Shown in pieces: positions 1-11,044 of a DNA stretch of 64,000 nt. Numbering within the stretch: the first letter of the stretch is position 1; each line of letters begins with the position of its first letter. The notes under the pieces were generated by a model. It made no database searches and had not been told where the DNA came from. It saw nothing but the letters and a program-made list of their open reading frames with translations. The position numbers were made by a program, and so were the translations under genes. The DNA is taken from contig OX387194.1 of assembly GCA_947561395.2 (NCBI GenBank), positions 27,972,036 through 28,036,035 on the forward strand. Direction: 5' to 3'. The DNA comes from Buxus sempervirens. Its lineage: Eukaryota; Streptophyta; Magnoliopsida; Buxales; Buxaceae.

Positions 1-2100
1 GCACTTCACTCAAAGTAGGCATACCAGAAATTTCAATAACACCCTTAACTACAATAGGAGCTTTGCTTTCATCACCAAAAGTAACATTACCACAAGAATA
101 ATCTTCAAGAGATTTAAACAAAGATTTGTCACCACACATATGACAAGAACAAGCAATATCAAGATACCACATGAGACTATTTCTAGCCTTCAAAGCAACA
201 TAAACAACATGGCAAGTCAATTCACTTCTTTTAACCCAAACTTGCTTAGGATTGGTGGTTTTCTTGGTCATTGAAGCTAATTGTTCACTTAAGAGTTTTG
301 TCTGATTTGAAAGCTCTTTCACTTGTTTAGACAAATTCTCTTGAGCTTTTCTAGGTGGGGATCTCCTAGAATTTTGGTTCAAGTCCCAACAATTTGGTCT
401 AATATGTCCAGAAATACCACAATAATGACAAGTAAGGATAAAATTCTGAGATTGGAAACCCTTGGTTGGAACACCCCTAGGTTTTGACCAATTAGACTTT
501 TGACCATGATTTCTACCTTGGTTTGTCTTACCCTTGGGAGGATTGGACCTACTTTTTCCTTTGGCATTCACAAATTTGGTCTTAGAAGAAGGAGTATCAT
601 TGGAAACTTCCTTAAAGCCTAAACCCCTTTTATTAGTTCCTAATTGACTCATCCCTAGCATATTGTCCAAATTGGCTGAACCTGTAGAAAACTTCTGGAG
701 TTGGGTTCTAGTCCTTTCAAGCTCTTCCTTAAGAGACTTGTTCTCAGATTCTAGGGATTCAATCTTCATCTTGTGTTCACCTAGACGAGAAGTAGACTCT
801 TCAAATTTTGCTTGAAGATCTTCTCTCTTGAGCTCTACTTCATTAAGTCTTTTAAGGTTGGACTTCAATTGTTTCTTTGCTTTCAAACACTCCTTAAACA
901 ACTTGTCATAAGCCTCTTGGATACTCTCCTCATCATCATCAGACTCATCATGAGAAACAATTGCATTCTCACTTGGTGGAAAGTACGTCTTCATAATTAC
1001 TAGAATCACCACCCCCAACAATAGAGGTGAAAGCCATATAGTTTGGACTTTCCTCTGTATTGGAGTCCTCACTATCCCTATCAGATGCACTCTCATCAGA
1101 AAGAGTAGCATTCATAGCTTTCCCTTGAAGCTTCTTAAATGTGGGACACTCAGACCTAATGTGACCAAAATCCTGACACTCATGGCATCTAATTTGTTGA
1201 AGTTTCTACAACCTGGAGTCCTTAGGATTTTGGACTCCCTAAATTTAGATTTGATTTTGGGTTTTTGATCTTTACCACTAGAACTCCCCTTGGATTTATT
1301 CCTTTCATTTTCTCTCCTTCTAAACATTTTCCTAAAGTTCTTCACTAACAGGGCAATATCTTCGTCTCCCATGGATTCCTCACTAGAATCATTATAAGTC
1401 TTTTCTTTACTAGATTTGAGAGCTATAGACTTATTCTTCTTAGTAGGAGGAAGAGTGAGTTCATAAGTTTGAATTGAACCTACGAGATCTTCAACCCTAA
1501 TGCCATTAATATCCTTACTCTCTTCTATAGCAGTGACTTTGGGTCTATATTTTTCAGGAAGAGATCTAAGGATTTTTCTAACCACTCTATTTGGAGGAAT
1601 TCTTTCACCAAGGTTAAAGCTAGAGTTAACTATATCACTCAGTTTAGCATAGAAGGAATTGAAGGACTCATCATCTCCCATTTTTAGTTCGTCAAACCTA
1701 GTGATAAGCATCTACAATTTGGAGTTCTTCACAAGGACAGTTCCCTCATGAGTGGTTTGTAGAATTTCCCAAATATCTTTACTGGTTTGATAAGTAGACA
1801 CCCGTTTGAATTCATCAGCAGATATTGCACTAAAAAGTGCATTGACACCCTTAAAGTTGTAGTTAACATCAATTAACTCTTCTCTAGTATAGTTATCTGG
1901 GTCTTTGGGTTTTGTCTCACCATCTATAATCACAGTTGGAGGATTCCATCCTCTCTCAACACTTCCCCAAACTTTTACATCTATAGCCTTCAGATAGGCT
2001 CTCATTCTAACTTTCCAGTAGGTATAATTGCTGCCATCAAAGAAGGGTGGGGCAGTGGAGGACTTGTCCATGACTAATAGAGTCAAGGATCTGGTTTCCC

Positions 2101-2112
2101 GCTCTGATACCA
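2101..2112 (-). other. tRNA-Met(i) primer binding site
   Basis: On the minus strand the sequence reads TGGTATCAGAGC, the standard complement of plant initiator tRNA-Met, two bases after the LTR end. It fixes the orientation of the copia element. Confidence 0.9.
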
Positions 2113-2114
2113 AT

Positions 2115-3206
2115 TGAAAAACACAGTTTAGACTCTATAACACCTAGAGGGGGATGAATAGGTGAAAACAATTGCGGAATAAAATTTCTACTAATTAAAA
2201 ACAAGTTCTTAATTAATAGGCATGCACCAGTCTTGAGCAATTAACAATCAATCACACAAAATTGCAAATAAGGTAAGAGACAACACAAGCAATTTTAGTG
2301 ACGAAGGGAAAACTCTAAGAGAACTCTCAAAGAGAAAAACCCTCCGGGTGATAAGGTGCCACATCTGAAAAATCACTATAAGAAGAAGACTTACAATACA
2401 ATGGTTCAGACGACCCAACAAGACTCTGACTCACAATGTAAGTATCTGAAGAACTCTTTAGATTTGCAACCTTGCAACAATCCAGAACTCTGAATATCTT
2501 CTTAGTGAAGCGCCAAACGAACTCGCTCAGCAACCGCAGAAACTCCCACAAGCAAACTCTCCAACCCAAAACTCCAAGGTAGAAAAGAAAGATGAAGAAA
2601 AGCTTTGATGGCTCAAAGAAGGAGAAGGAAGAGAAGGAAGATCTCTTACTCTCACACACGATTTTAGGGTTCTCTAAAACGTCTTGGGTAACCCAAACAA
2701 TCGTCTAAACACTCCTTGTATAGATTAGGAGAATGTGGAAACGGAAAAGGAAATAAATCAGAAAAGATCGGAATTCTAAAACTGGATTTTCTTAATGAAC
2801 GTTCAAACGCGGCTAGAACATTCAATACAAAAACACACTTTTCCTCTTCTCGTTCGAACGGCCAGAAAACATTAGGCGAACGCTACCCTTGGGTTTCTCT
2901 GTGGAGCATGAACGTTCGAACGACCAGCGAATGTTGGTCGAACGCTAGTCTCGGGTTTCTTTGCAAAAACCAACGGTCCAACAGCCAGCGAACGTGAGGC
3001 GAACACTGCTTTCGGGTTTCTCTGCAGAACACCAACGGTCGAACGGCCAGCGAACATTCATCGAACGGTGGTCGTAACTTCATCAAATTGACTCTGACTT
3101 TAACCCTGTTTGAACCGCAACACTTATAACCTAACCCAAGTACTTTGACCACTTTAAATAAAACCTTTTTGACATGGAATAAAGCCAATACAAAAAATTC
3201 CTAACA
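2115..3206 (-). repeat. 5' LTR of the copia element
   Basis: Read on the minus strand it starts TGTTAGGAA and ends TTTTTCA, directly followed by the primer site. Length is 1092 bp. Inside, 2845-3072 holds about three and a half degenerate copies of a roughly 65-bp unit rich in CGAACG and GGCCAGCGAAC. The outer end is 30 bp from the start codon of the DEP1-like gene, so the LTR has taken the place of that gene's proximal promoter. The matching 3' LTR is outside the window, so neither the target duplication nor the age can be read. Confidence 0.85.
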
Positions 3207-3236
3207 CTTGCAATCACAAACAATAGGCGAAAGATA

Positions 3237-6200
3237 ATGGCTGCAGTAGCAGCAGTAGTAGCTTTGAATGGTGTAGCCATGGCGACGACGTCTCAGGCGT
3301 ACCTAGAAAGCAAACTGGTGATGGAGACAAAGGCTTTAGTTTCGGATCTTTGTCGGCATTTCTACACGCTTGGATGGGTATCGGGGACTGGGGGAAGCAT
3401 AGCCATTAAGGTACATGATGACTCCATTCCCAAGCCTCAGCAACTCATTGTCATGTCCCCTTCTGGTATTTTTCTTTTTCTCTGTTTCCCCTTTTTTTCT
3501 TTTAAATTAGTTCATTTCTAGTTTCTTGTTTTTGTTGAATGTTTTGTGGGTATGAATAGGTGTTCAAAAGGAGAGAATGGTTGCTGAAGACATGTATTTG
3601 CTTTCTTCGAACGGGTCTGTTTTGTCGATTCCATCTGCAAAGCCTTACCCCCATAAGCCTCCCAAATGTACGGACTGTGCTTCTCTGTTCATGAAGGTAT
3701 AACCCAACACAACCACACCACCACACCCCACCCCCCACCCCCCCCTCCCTCCCGAGAATGCTTGTATCATTCAATGGTATATATAAAACCTATGCACATG
3801 AATGGCTACGTGTCCATTATCCCATGGGATGCATATAACTTATGAATAGTTACAAGACCATATTCATGGGCTGTCTGAATACACAGGATATGAAAGGTAA
3901 TTTCTATAAAGAGTGTTGCTTGGTTAGTTAATTGCTTAGATATGGACATATGTTGTGTTAGGAGTGTTGTCCAGTTATGTAACAGCTATTGAAATGGTAT
4001 TTCAATTCTGTAGAGGCTTAGATAACTGTTGAATGGGTATTTGGAATCTATATGTATTCTATTGGAATTAATGTTACGTTGAGCAGTTTTCTCTTTTAAT
4101 TATGAATTCTTGGAGATGAGGGCTGTCCCTCGAAGAATAGCCCAAAGGAATGTAATGAAGTTATTTTGATTTTTTGTTTTTTTAGAGGAAGAAGAAGAAT
4201 GGAAGCTTGTGCTATTTTCTGTTTTGCAAAGCTATGATGTTTTTTTTTGGCTTTTTGCCTATTAAGTAATTCAGACTAATAAAATGTCTTCTCCTTGTGC
4301 TCTTCCAGGCTTATCGGATGCATAATGCTGGGGCTGTTATCCACAGTAACAGAATGGAGTCTTGTCTTGTAACAATGATCCAACCTTTCTCAGAAGAGTT
4401 TCCGGTAACATTTCCGAATTTTGACAATAAGTGGGAACATTGCATTCTACAATTTCTATTGTTCATTTTATTTAGGATAACGATTTCCTTTTTATTATCT
4501 GTACTTAATATAGAGTTACTTTTCATTTTTTTAATTTCCGAATGAGATACTTTTCTCTTCTAAGCATGTTCCAAAATTTGATATTGGTGCCTGGCAATAC
4601 TTAATGAAAGTGCCTCTTTACCAACTTGATTTAGAATTCATTTCTTCATAGTGATTTGGTGGAGGAAGTAGGTTTGAAATAGTCTCCATCGGTTTGGATT
4701 AAAAAATTTTAGCGACGTTTTAATGGCGTGTGGATTCAGGTGTACTGAAATATATCACTCAATTCTAGGTGTCAAGAGTATTGCAGGCATGATTACATGG
4801 TAAGTTTAATTGCACTTGCACTTGTACTCTCACATTTTTACTCCTAGTTTTTCCCTGTTTGATGATTGAACTAATCTTTTGTTGTACTCAGTTGATTCTG
4901 TCTGAGTCTAAAGGTAGTATCTAAATGTTTAGGATTGTGCTTGGAAATAGGAATCTCTTTTAAAGTCTTTCAAATTCGTAATCCCTGTGAGGTGATCAGT
5001 TGATCTCCAAGCTTGAAGAAGTGAATCATATATCTTATTTCTTTTTTTGGCGAGATACATTCTTCAGGAATTCTCATGATATTTGATCAGTTCTTTTGGA
5101 GGCTTTACCATCACATTAGTTTCCCTTTCTTAGAGTAGTTGAATCAGAACCAATTGGGCCTAGAGAAAGAATTCATGGGAGTTTCCACCCTTCTCAATCT
5201 GTTGGTGGCTTTGACAGTGTGTAAGATAAGTGTCATTGACAATTCAAGTGAATTTCTTCCAGGATAAATACAGAGTTAGAATTTTGTTGGAAGAATAGGT
5301 TTCTTGACTTCAGCTAGGTGGAATGTTTATGTATCTTGATGTACTATGGGAATTTCTATTTTTGATGTAAAGATGTGATTTCTGTGTATTCTTCTTTTTC
5401 TTCCTTTTTCTCTGCCTTGTTGGTTTTTTTACACTTCTATTAACCAGTTAAATTCGCACTTCTCAATTATATAAAAAACATTTTGTATTGTTTTATTTCT
5501 CCCACTTCTGATATAAAATGTTAATTTTCCATTATTACCTTCACCACTTAAGTTTACATTAGTGTATAAAACGCAATATTTGTTTGTGCAATCAAGTTCA
5601 AACTTCCAGTCTTTCTTATTACTTTTGCTTGCATCCTTCATCTCTTCATCTTTGTGAGCTTTCTTTTTCAAACTGGCAGATCACTCATATGGAGATGATA
5701 AAAGGAATTCAAGGGCATGGTTATCATGATGAACTTGTGGTGCCAATAATAGAGAACACTGCTTATGAAGGGGAGCTCACAGAATCTCCTACCGAAGCGG
5801 TATTTTCCTTCATATAATGTATGTAATGATTCTGTTAACTTTTCATGCTGCAGAGTATGAGATTGTGCATAATTTGGACTGGACACCTGTAAATGGAACC
5901 TTTGCCTGCATGTATCCATATCTGAGGTTTCTTTCCATGTGTTAATTATACTCTTTTACATTTTCTAAAATATTTTATTTTTTAATTCTTTGTGATTTTT
6001 GTGAAAATAAACTTTTGTCAGGAGCAGTAACTTTGAATTTCAAAATAAACTTTAATCATTTAAATGCACTTAATTTGTTTCTTGCGTCTCTGGTTCTTCC
6101 TGAATTTCACAGCACAGCACAGCAAAAATGCTTACAATTTTTTAGTTTTTATTGTTTTACATTTCTGGCTGGTCCTTGATGTTAAAGTTTTCTAAACATC

Positions 6201-6777
6201 ATGTTGATGCATATTGATTTTATAATATTTTTTTCTGGATTTGAAATTGTTGCTAGGTTTTTCTTGGATAATTCCTCCCATTAGAGTTCTGGGCTAAATA
6301 GTTTCCAATTAATTAGGGCTTTTGTGTGGATCGTCTGTATATGATCCAGCCTGTGGAAATGCTGCTTCCAAGCATTTTCTCATGCTATAATTAGATATTT
6401 TATTTGCTTTCTTTAGCAAAATTGCTTTGATATTTACAATGACAATAAGAAAAATATGAATAAAAGATGTTGGTTTGAAATTATTACCCTTATTTTGTCC
6501 ATGCATTTCAATAATTATTATTTATTAGATCAGTTTGGTAACTAATCTTTAGTGATTGTATCTTTGCGTGTTGTGGATTGCTGTTGGAAACATCCTTATT
6601 GCCTTTAGGTTTAAGTTGTTTCTCCAATTTCTGTCAATATGCAAAGTTCTGGTCCATACTGATTGAAATTTCATTCATGCCTTACAGATTGAAGCCTACC
6701 CAAAAGCAACGGCCATTCTTGTTCGCAACCATGGGATATATATCTGGGGAGATTCATGGATTAGTGCTAAGACTCAG
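3237..6777 (+). pseudogene. DEP1: DEP1-like gene, dehydratase half only (methionine salvage)
   Basis: Five exons keep one frame with GT/AG borders: 3237-3465, 3560-3696, 4309-4404, 5680-5799 and 6688-6777, giving 224 residues. The protein matches the plant bifunctional methylthioribulose-1-phosphate dehydratase/enolase-phosphatase by motifs such as [49 protein letters not shown] and [13 protein letters not shown]. In that family the N-terminal MtnB (class II aldolase-fold) domain binds Zn with an HxH pair and a later His. Here residues 134-136 read H-S-N where the family has H-S-H. The later His (209) is present. After 6777 a donor GT follows, but I find no continuation exon and no enolase-phosphatase domain, although the full protein is about 500 residues. 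A copia LTR ends 30 bp before the ATG. I read it as a partial, probably inactive copy. Identity is firm; the pseudogene status is inferred. Confidence 0.8.
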
Positions 6778-7095
6778 GTCTTTGTTATCTTGGATAAAAT
6801 TTAATTTATATTGTTTTATCAAAAAGGCTTTGGCATTGTTGGAATCAAATATTTATTGTAAATCTTCTAGTGAAAGTTAAGAATTACATGTGTAAAAATT
6901 CTTTCTTTCTTTGACATTTGATATTGGCCAAATCATTGAGTTATTTTTGGTGTTTTTGCCAATCCTTTCTTTTCAAGAATTTTAATACACATTCTATAAA
7001 CTATGAACAACTAGATTGTTAGAATTCAGTCTCACATACATTATCAGTTTTGAAAGATATGAACTTAATATGAATCAATCTAGGACTACGTACCT
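6778..7095. other. AT-rich stretch, no gene seen
   Basis: Follows the last DEP1-like exon. It begins with a plausible splice donor (GTCTTT) but has no recognisable next exon. Nothing else is supported. Confidence 0.5.
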
Positions 7096-7618
7096 TGTCA
7101 CGACCCGCCAAGATTGGAGCACGCTAAGCACCACACGGGTGCACATTTGGATGCCTAGCTGGAAGTGGTGATTAGAGATTTCTAGAAACTTCTAGGGAAC
7201 TCTACATAAATGTAAATACAAGAGGAGTGTAGTATTCTCTAGAAGAGGAGGAAGCTTCTCCAAGAGAAGTAAGTATTCTCTAGAAGGATCTCTAGAAGGT
7301 GAGGAAAGCTTCTAGAAGAAGCCTTGTATAGATACTTTACCTAGAGAATTCTAGAGGGCTAATCTCCACCATAGGATAGTTGTAATCCTCACCATCCATT
7401 GAGGAGGTGGAAGGCCTATATAAAGGGGTGGAGCCCTCATTTGTAACCATCCAGAAAATCATCAAGGAATCATTGAGTGAAATACAAGTTCTCCTAGTGT
7501 TCCTCTCTCCCTCTCTTGAGAATCTTTTTTATTGATTTAGGCTTACTTAGCACGTCAAAAGGGTCGAGTGACTAAGTGCCACACGGGTTAAGGCAAGGGA
7601 ATTTGTGAGCCCGTGACA
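7096..7618 (+). mobile_element. Solo LTR with heat-shock-element-like motifs
   Basis: Begins TGTCACGACC, ends CCCGTGACA (short inverted ends, TG...CA), and is flanked by ACCT on both sides. That is a 4-bp target duplication, or 5 bp with one mismatch. It has no coding capacity, and a TATA-like CTATATAAAGG sits at 7416-7426. Between 7180 and 7355 there are six TCTAGAA/TTCTAGA motifs, and 7180-7192 (TTCTAGAAACTTC) is a three-unit heat shock element. It looks like a solo LTR left by recombination. The family is not assigned; a copia or TRIM origin is possible. Confidence 0.7.
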
Positions 7619-8312
7619 ACCTGATTGCTGATATGCATTCCCCAGTAAATCCAACTGTGACTTGATGGCAGCAATAGCATGCCCAATTTTATATGTTTGA
7701 CAACATGATTGGAGGATCTATTTTTTTTTCTTATTTTACGTGTTCATTTTTAAGGTTCTGACTGCTGAGACATGATGTTTTACATGATCGCATCATATAA
7801 AGAGATATAAAATTATCGATGTACAACTATGCTAGATGTTACACAAAAATGGGATGTCAGTTGGTACTAGTTTTGGCAACCCTATCCCGATCTTATAGAA
7901 GCCCATGGTTTTCCAACTGAACCAACCTGGAGACAGCGGCAATGAGGCAGGATCCATTTTTCTTTTTTATCAGTTCTTAGATATAAAATTCACTCTGTCA
8001 AAGATAATATTCTAGTCATAGTTAAATGGCAATGAGAACTCTGGTACATGTTCGATGTTATTTCAAGCCCACTCCAATTTCTTCACTCAGCAATCCTAGT
8101 CCTATGAGATTGAGTTTGAACAGATTATCTATTTAACCCGTGTTGCCATATCTATGCATAAAAAGCATTCATACTGGTATACCTGAAAGTTGTGTCTTGA
8201 TTGCATTTACACATTGTAGTTGATGTCTTGCCTGCCAGGGTTTTGCGAACATGGTAACTTTAATACCTATGCTTCAAATGGCTGTGCTTGTGTGGCTGCA
8301 GGTTGCATGAGA
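7619..8312. other. Intergenic, no gene seen
   Basis: AT-rich unique-looking sequence between the solo LTR and the duplicated segment. The short open frame near 8220 (Cys-rich by chance) has no family resemblance that I recognise. Confidence 0.45.
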
Positions 8313-8413
8313 GTATTTGGAATAGGACGTATCGAGATTATATTTTTTTTCAAACTCATATGTGTTCCTCCATTTTCTTTTAAAAGTTTTGGAGGATTCA
8401 ATAGTTTTATTAT

Positions 8414-9257
8414 AGGGAAAATTACTAAAACGACCGTCATTTACAAAGTTAATAAATAAAAAGTCATTGAAAAGTCTTTCCTCCAAAAACCACCAACTTT
8501 TTGAAACTATTTACAAAGTGGTTCACGGATACAATTGTAGTAATTGTAGGATACCATCTTATGCTTTGTGATTGTTCAACGACAAACTATTAGTATCCCT
8601 CAATTAATAGAATTGTATCCCACACGAATATAAATTGTATCCATTGATTCATAGGATTGTATCCCATGACATTGATTAATCGAAATTTAAAGCTTCGATG
8701 AACATTTTGATTTCAATAAAATTCATCGATTAATCGGAAATATTAACGATCTATACACATGGTAGCGGTATACAGGTGATACCGGTATCACCTGTATACC
8801 GGTATCAACAACTTTCGATTAATCGCATGCATCCCCATTAATCACAAGTAATTTGATTAATCGCACTTTCATCCTTTGACTCACTTAGTGGCACAATTTT
8901 CGATGAAGCATGGACCGTTGATTGTTAATATTTCCAATTAATCGATGAATTTTATTGAAATCGAAATGTTCATCGAGGCTTTAAATTTCGATTAATCGAT
9001 GTCATGGGATACAATCCTATAAATCAGTGGATACAATTTATATTCGCGTGGGATATAATTCTATTAATCAAGGGATACTAATAGTTTGTCGTTGAACAAT
9101 CACGAAGCATAAAATGGTATCCTACGATTAGTATCATTGTATCCGTGAACCACTTTGTAAATAGTTTCAAAAAGTTGATGGTTTTTGGAGGAAAGACTTT
9201 TCAATGACTTTTTATGTAATAACTTTGTAAATCATGGTCGTTTTAGTAATTTTCCCT
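8414..9257. mobile_element. 844-bp foldback DNA transposon
   Basis: Both ends read AGGGAAAATTACTAAAACGA inwards, and the complementarity continues through nearly the whole element. The left arm (about 8414-8755) pairs with the right arm (about 8905-9257), so a single strand would fold into one long hairpin. The flanks carry a 7-bp target duplication TTATTAT (8407-8413 and 9258-9264). The duplicated segment near 10.2 kb shows the site without the insertion. No coding region is present, so it is non-autonomous. The 7-bp duplication fits neither hAT (8) nor typical Mutator (9) cleanly, and I leave the superfamily open. Confidence 0.9.
8767..8800. repeat. 34-bp perfect palindrome
   Basis: GGTATACAGGTGATACC is followed directly by its exact reverse complement, with the centre between 8783 and 8784. 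It lies near the middle of the foldback element, but it is a separate palindrome from the one made by the two arms. Confidence 0.95.
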
Positions 9258-9380
9258 TTATTATATCTATAGAAACATGACCAATTGGAACTCATGAGTT
9301 CAAAAAGAAAAATTGTGTGATATTTAAATCACAATGTTCACATCTCTACTTGATGCACATTTCTTGTTTTAAAATTGTAG

Positions 9381-9526
9381 ATATAATGATTCAAGTCTCT
9401 CTCCTATGCACCCCATACTTTCCAGGCCACAGACGCGTGATGCCCACGGTGATCCGAATGCTTGAAGGTGATACTATACAGAGAGATTGGAAGCTTCTCA
9501 ATACCTTCCAAGCCAACATATATTGA
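9381..9526 (+). pseudogene. Last exon of an LRR receptor kinase (NIK/SERK-like), fragment
   Basis: After an acceptor-like TTTTAAAATTGTAG the frame reads IMIQVSLLCTPYFPGHRRVM, then PTVIRMLEGD, and ends with a stop at 9524-9526. The pattern Q-V-A/S-L-L-C-T-x(3)-P-x-H-R-x-x-M-x-x-V-x-R-M-L-E-G-D is the end of the kinase domain (subdomain XI) of subgroup II LRR receptor kinases. The conserved Pro after HR is replaced by Arg. None of the rest of the kinase, LRR or membrane segment is found nearby, so this is an isolated remnant carried by the duplicated segment. Confidence 0.7.
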
Positions 9527-9690
9527 AAATGTTTATTGTATGATAGGTAGTGTACTAGTGCTTAAAATGGTTTCCATGTTTTATTGTAACATACTTTGAT
9601 TATCTTCCACGCTTTTTTCTTTCTTTTTATTTTGTAGTTGAGTGAATAATTATTGTGAGGATATCAAATTAGAGTACTGAGCTAATAAGA

Positions 9691-10145
9691 ATAATGTTGT
9701 AGACATGGATTTTTTTGTGTTTTTCCTTATACCGTTTGTATAGACCATTACTTCTATAGGTTTTAATTCTGAGTTTTGATTGGATTTTGATCGAATCCGC
9801 ATATTACAGGGGTGTTTTAAAATTTCTCTGCTTTCTTCCCCTCAAAAAGTTTTGGCTGTGGCCTTTTGTTCTTATTTGGGCTCTCAACACGAATATGTAT
9901 TATTAATGGATTTTTTGGTCTGACCATTATCACATGTTTGATTATATGAATATTTTATAATTATTTGGATTGGGGTTTCCGAGTTTTGTTTCCAACAAGT
10001 GATCACTGGGAGTGGGAGCAAAATTGAATTGAAAATTTTACATTTATAAAATTATTTGAATTGTGGTTTATGAGTTTTTTTTTTTTTTTTTTGTCTATTT
10101 TTTTTGTTTGGGTGTCCCTATTTTGCATCCCTTTGTCTAACTTGC
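9691..10145. other. Spacer between the duplicated segments, no gene seen
   Basis: AT-rich, including an oligo-T run at about 10077-10093. No coding signal. Confidence 0.5.
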
Positions 10146-10680
10146 GTATTTGGAATAGGATTTATCAAGATTATATATTTTTTCAAACTCAGATAGGTTC
10201 CTCCGTTTTCTTTTAAAAATTTTTTGAGGATTGAATAGTTTTATTATATCTATTGAAACATAATCAGTTGGAACTTATGAGTTCAAAAAGAAAAATTGTG
10301 TAAATATTTAAATCACGGGTTTATGCTCACATCTCTACTTCATGCACATTTCTTGTTTTAAAATTGTAGAAATAATGATTCAAGTCTCTCTCTTATGCAC
10401 CCAATACCTTCTAGGCCCAGACGCATGATGTCCAAGGTGGTTTGACTGCTTGAAGGTGATACCATATAGAGAGATTGCAAGCTTCTCAACACCTTCCAGG
10501 CCAACATACATTGAAAGAGTTTATTGTATGATATCAGTATACCAATGCTCAAAATAGTTTCCATGTCAAATTTTTATTGTACATACCCTGATTATCTTCC
10601 ACGCTTTTTTCTTTCTTTTTATTTTTTTGTTCAGTGAATAATTATTGTGAGGATGTCAAATTAGATTGCTGGGTCGATAA
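10146..10680 (+). repeat. Duplicated segment, copy 2 (unfilled)
   Basis: Matches 8313-9690 without the 844-bp transposon. The junction reads GTTTTATTATATCTAT, exactly the sequence predicted for the empty site of that transposon. Confidence 0.85.
10370..10514 (+). pseudogene. Second copy of the receptor-kinase last exon, broken
   Basis: Starts after the same TTTTAAAATTGTAG acceptor and reads IMIQVSLLCTQYLLGP. Relative to the 9381-9526 copy it lacks one base in the G-H-R region and also has in-frame stops within the later part. It is clearly a dead paralogue. Confidence 0.7.
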
Positions 10681-10918
10681 TTTTGTGTTTTCTTTTTTGT
10701 GGGCGGAGGGGGGAGAGAGTTAAATTCTCTAAAAAAGATATTTCAGGAATTGTCATGATGGAAAGAATGTGGGAATGTGTTGCTTTATAGCAAATCCTCT
10801 TACCAAGTATTGCTGAATAAGAATTCAATTTTTAACAAATACGAGATCTTTGATGTGTATGGGTGTGAATGATTCTCTTCATATGATTCTTGTGCTAGAG
10901 TCTTAATTACAAAAGAGT

Positions 10919-11044
10919 GGCTTTGAGAGCCTTGCAAGTAGTATTTGATGGCTCTAACATATTGACATCCAAGTCATTACAGGCTTTGAGAGCCTTTCAA
11001 GTAGTATTTGATGGTTCTAACATATTGACATCCAAGTCATTACA
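10919..11044. repeat. Two tandem copies of a 63-bp unit
   Basis: The unit starting CTTTGAGAGCC is repeated once with a period of 63 bp and two or three differences. The period is a multiple of three, but no gene is seen around it. Confidence 0.9.

Larger units (their letters stand above)
1..3206 (-). mobile_element. Ty1/copia LTR retrotransposon, SIRE-like, 5' part
   Basis: Fossil LTR element read on the minus strand and running off the left edge of the window. Seen in order: a 5' LTR (2115-3206), a tRNA-Met primer site, a gag region beginning with a PPFFDGSNYTYWKVRMRAYL motif (about 1712-2070) and continuing through 1112, a CHEC-type zinc knuckle near 1130-1200, a coiled-coil-rich stretch (about 640-960), a second CHYC-type knuckle near 385-440, and a protease-like CSCHM motif near 135-175. 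Long gag regions with two knuckles and a coiled coil are typical of the SIRE/Maximus lineage of Ty1/copia, so the lineage is inferred from style. Integrase, RT and the 3' LTR lie outside. The element is broken, with several breaks in the part seen. Confidence 0.9.
8313..9690 (+). repeat. Duplicated segment, copy 1 (split by a transposon)
   Basis: From GTATTTGGAATAGGA (8313) to about 9690 the sequence matches 10146-10680, apart from an 844-bp insertion at 8414-9257. The two copies differ by scattered substitutions and small indels, so the duplication is not recent. It carries the last exon of a receptor kinase. Confidence 0.85.

Noticed and set aside
2101-2112. tRNA gene for Met
   Set aside because: Only the 12-base primer complement is present, not a tRNA.
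8220-8459. Cys-rich small frame as a possible secreted peptide
   Set aside because: No signal peptide pattern or cysteine spacing that I know, and it runs into the foldback transposon.
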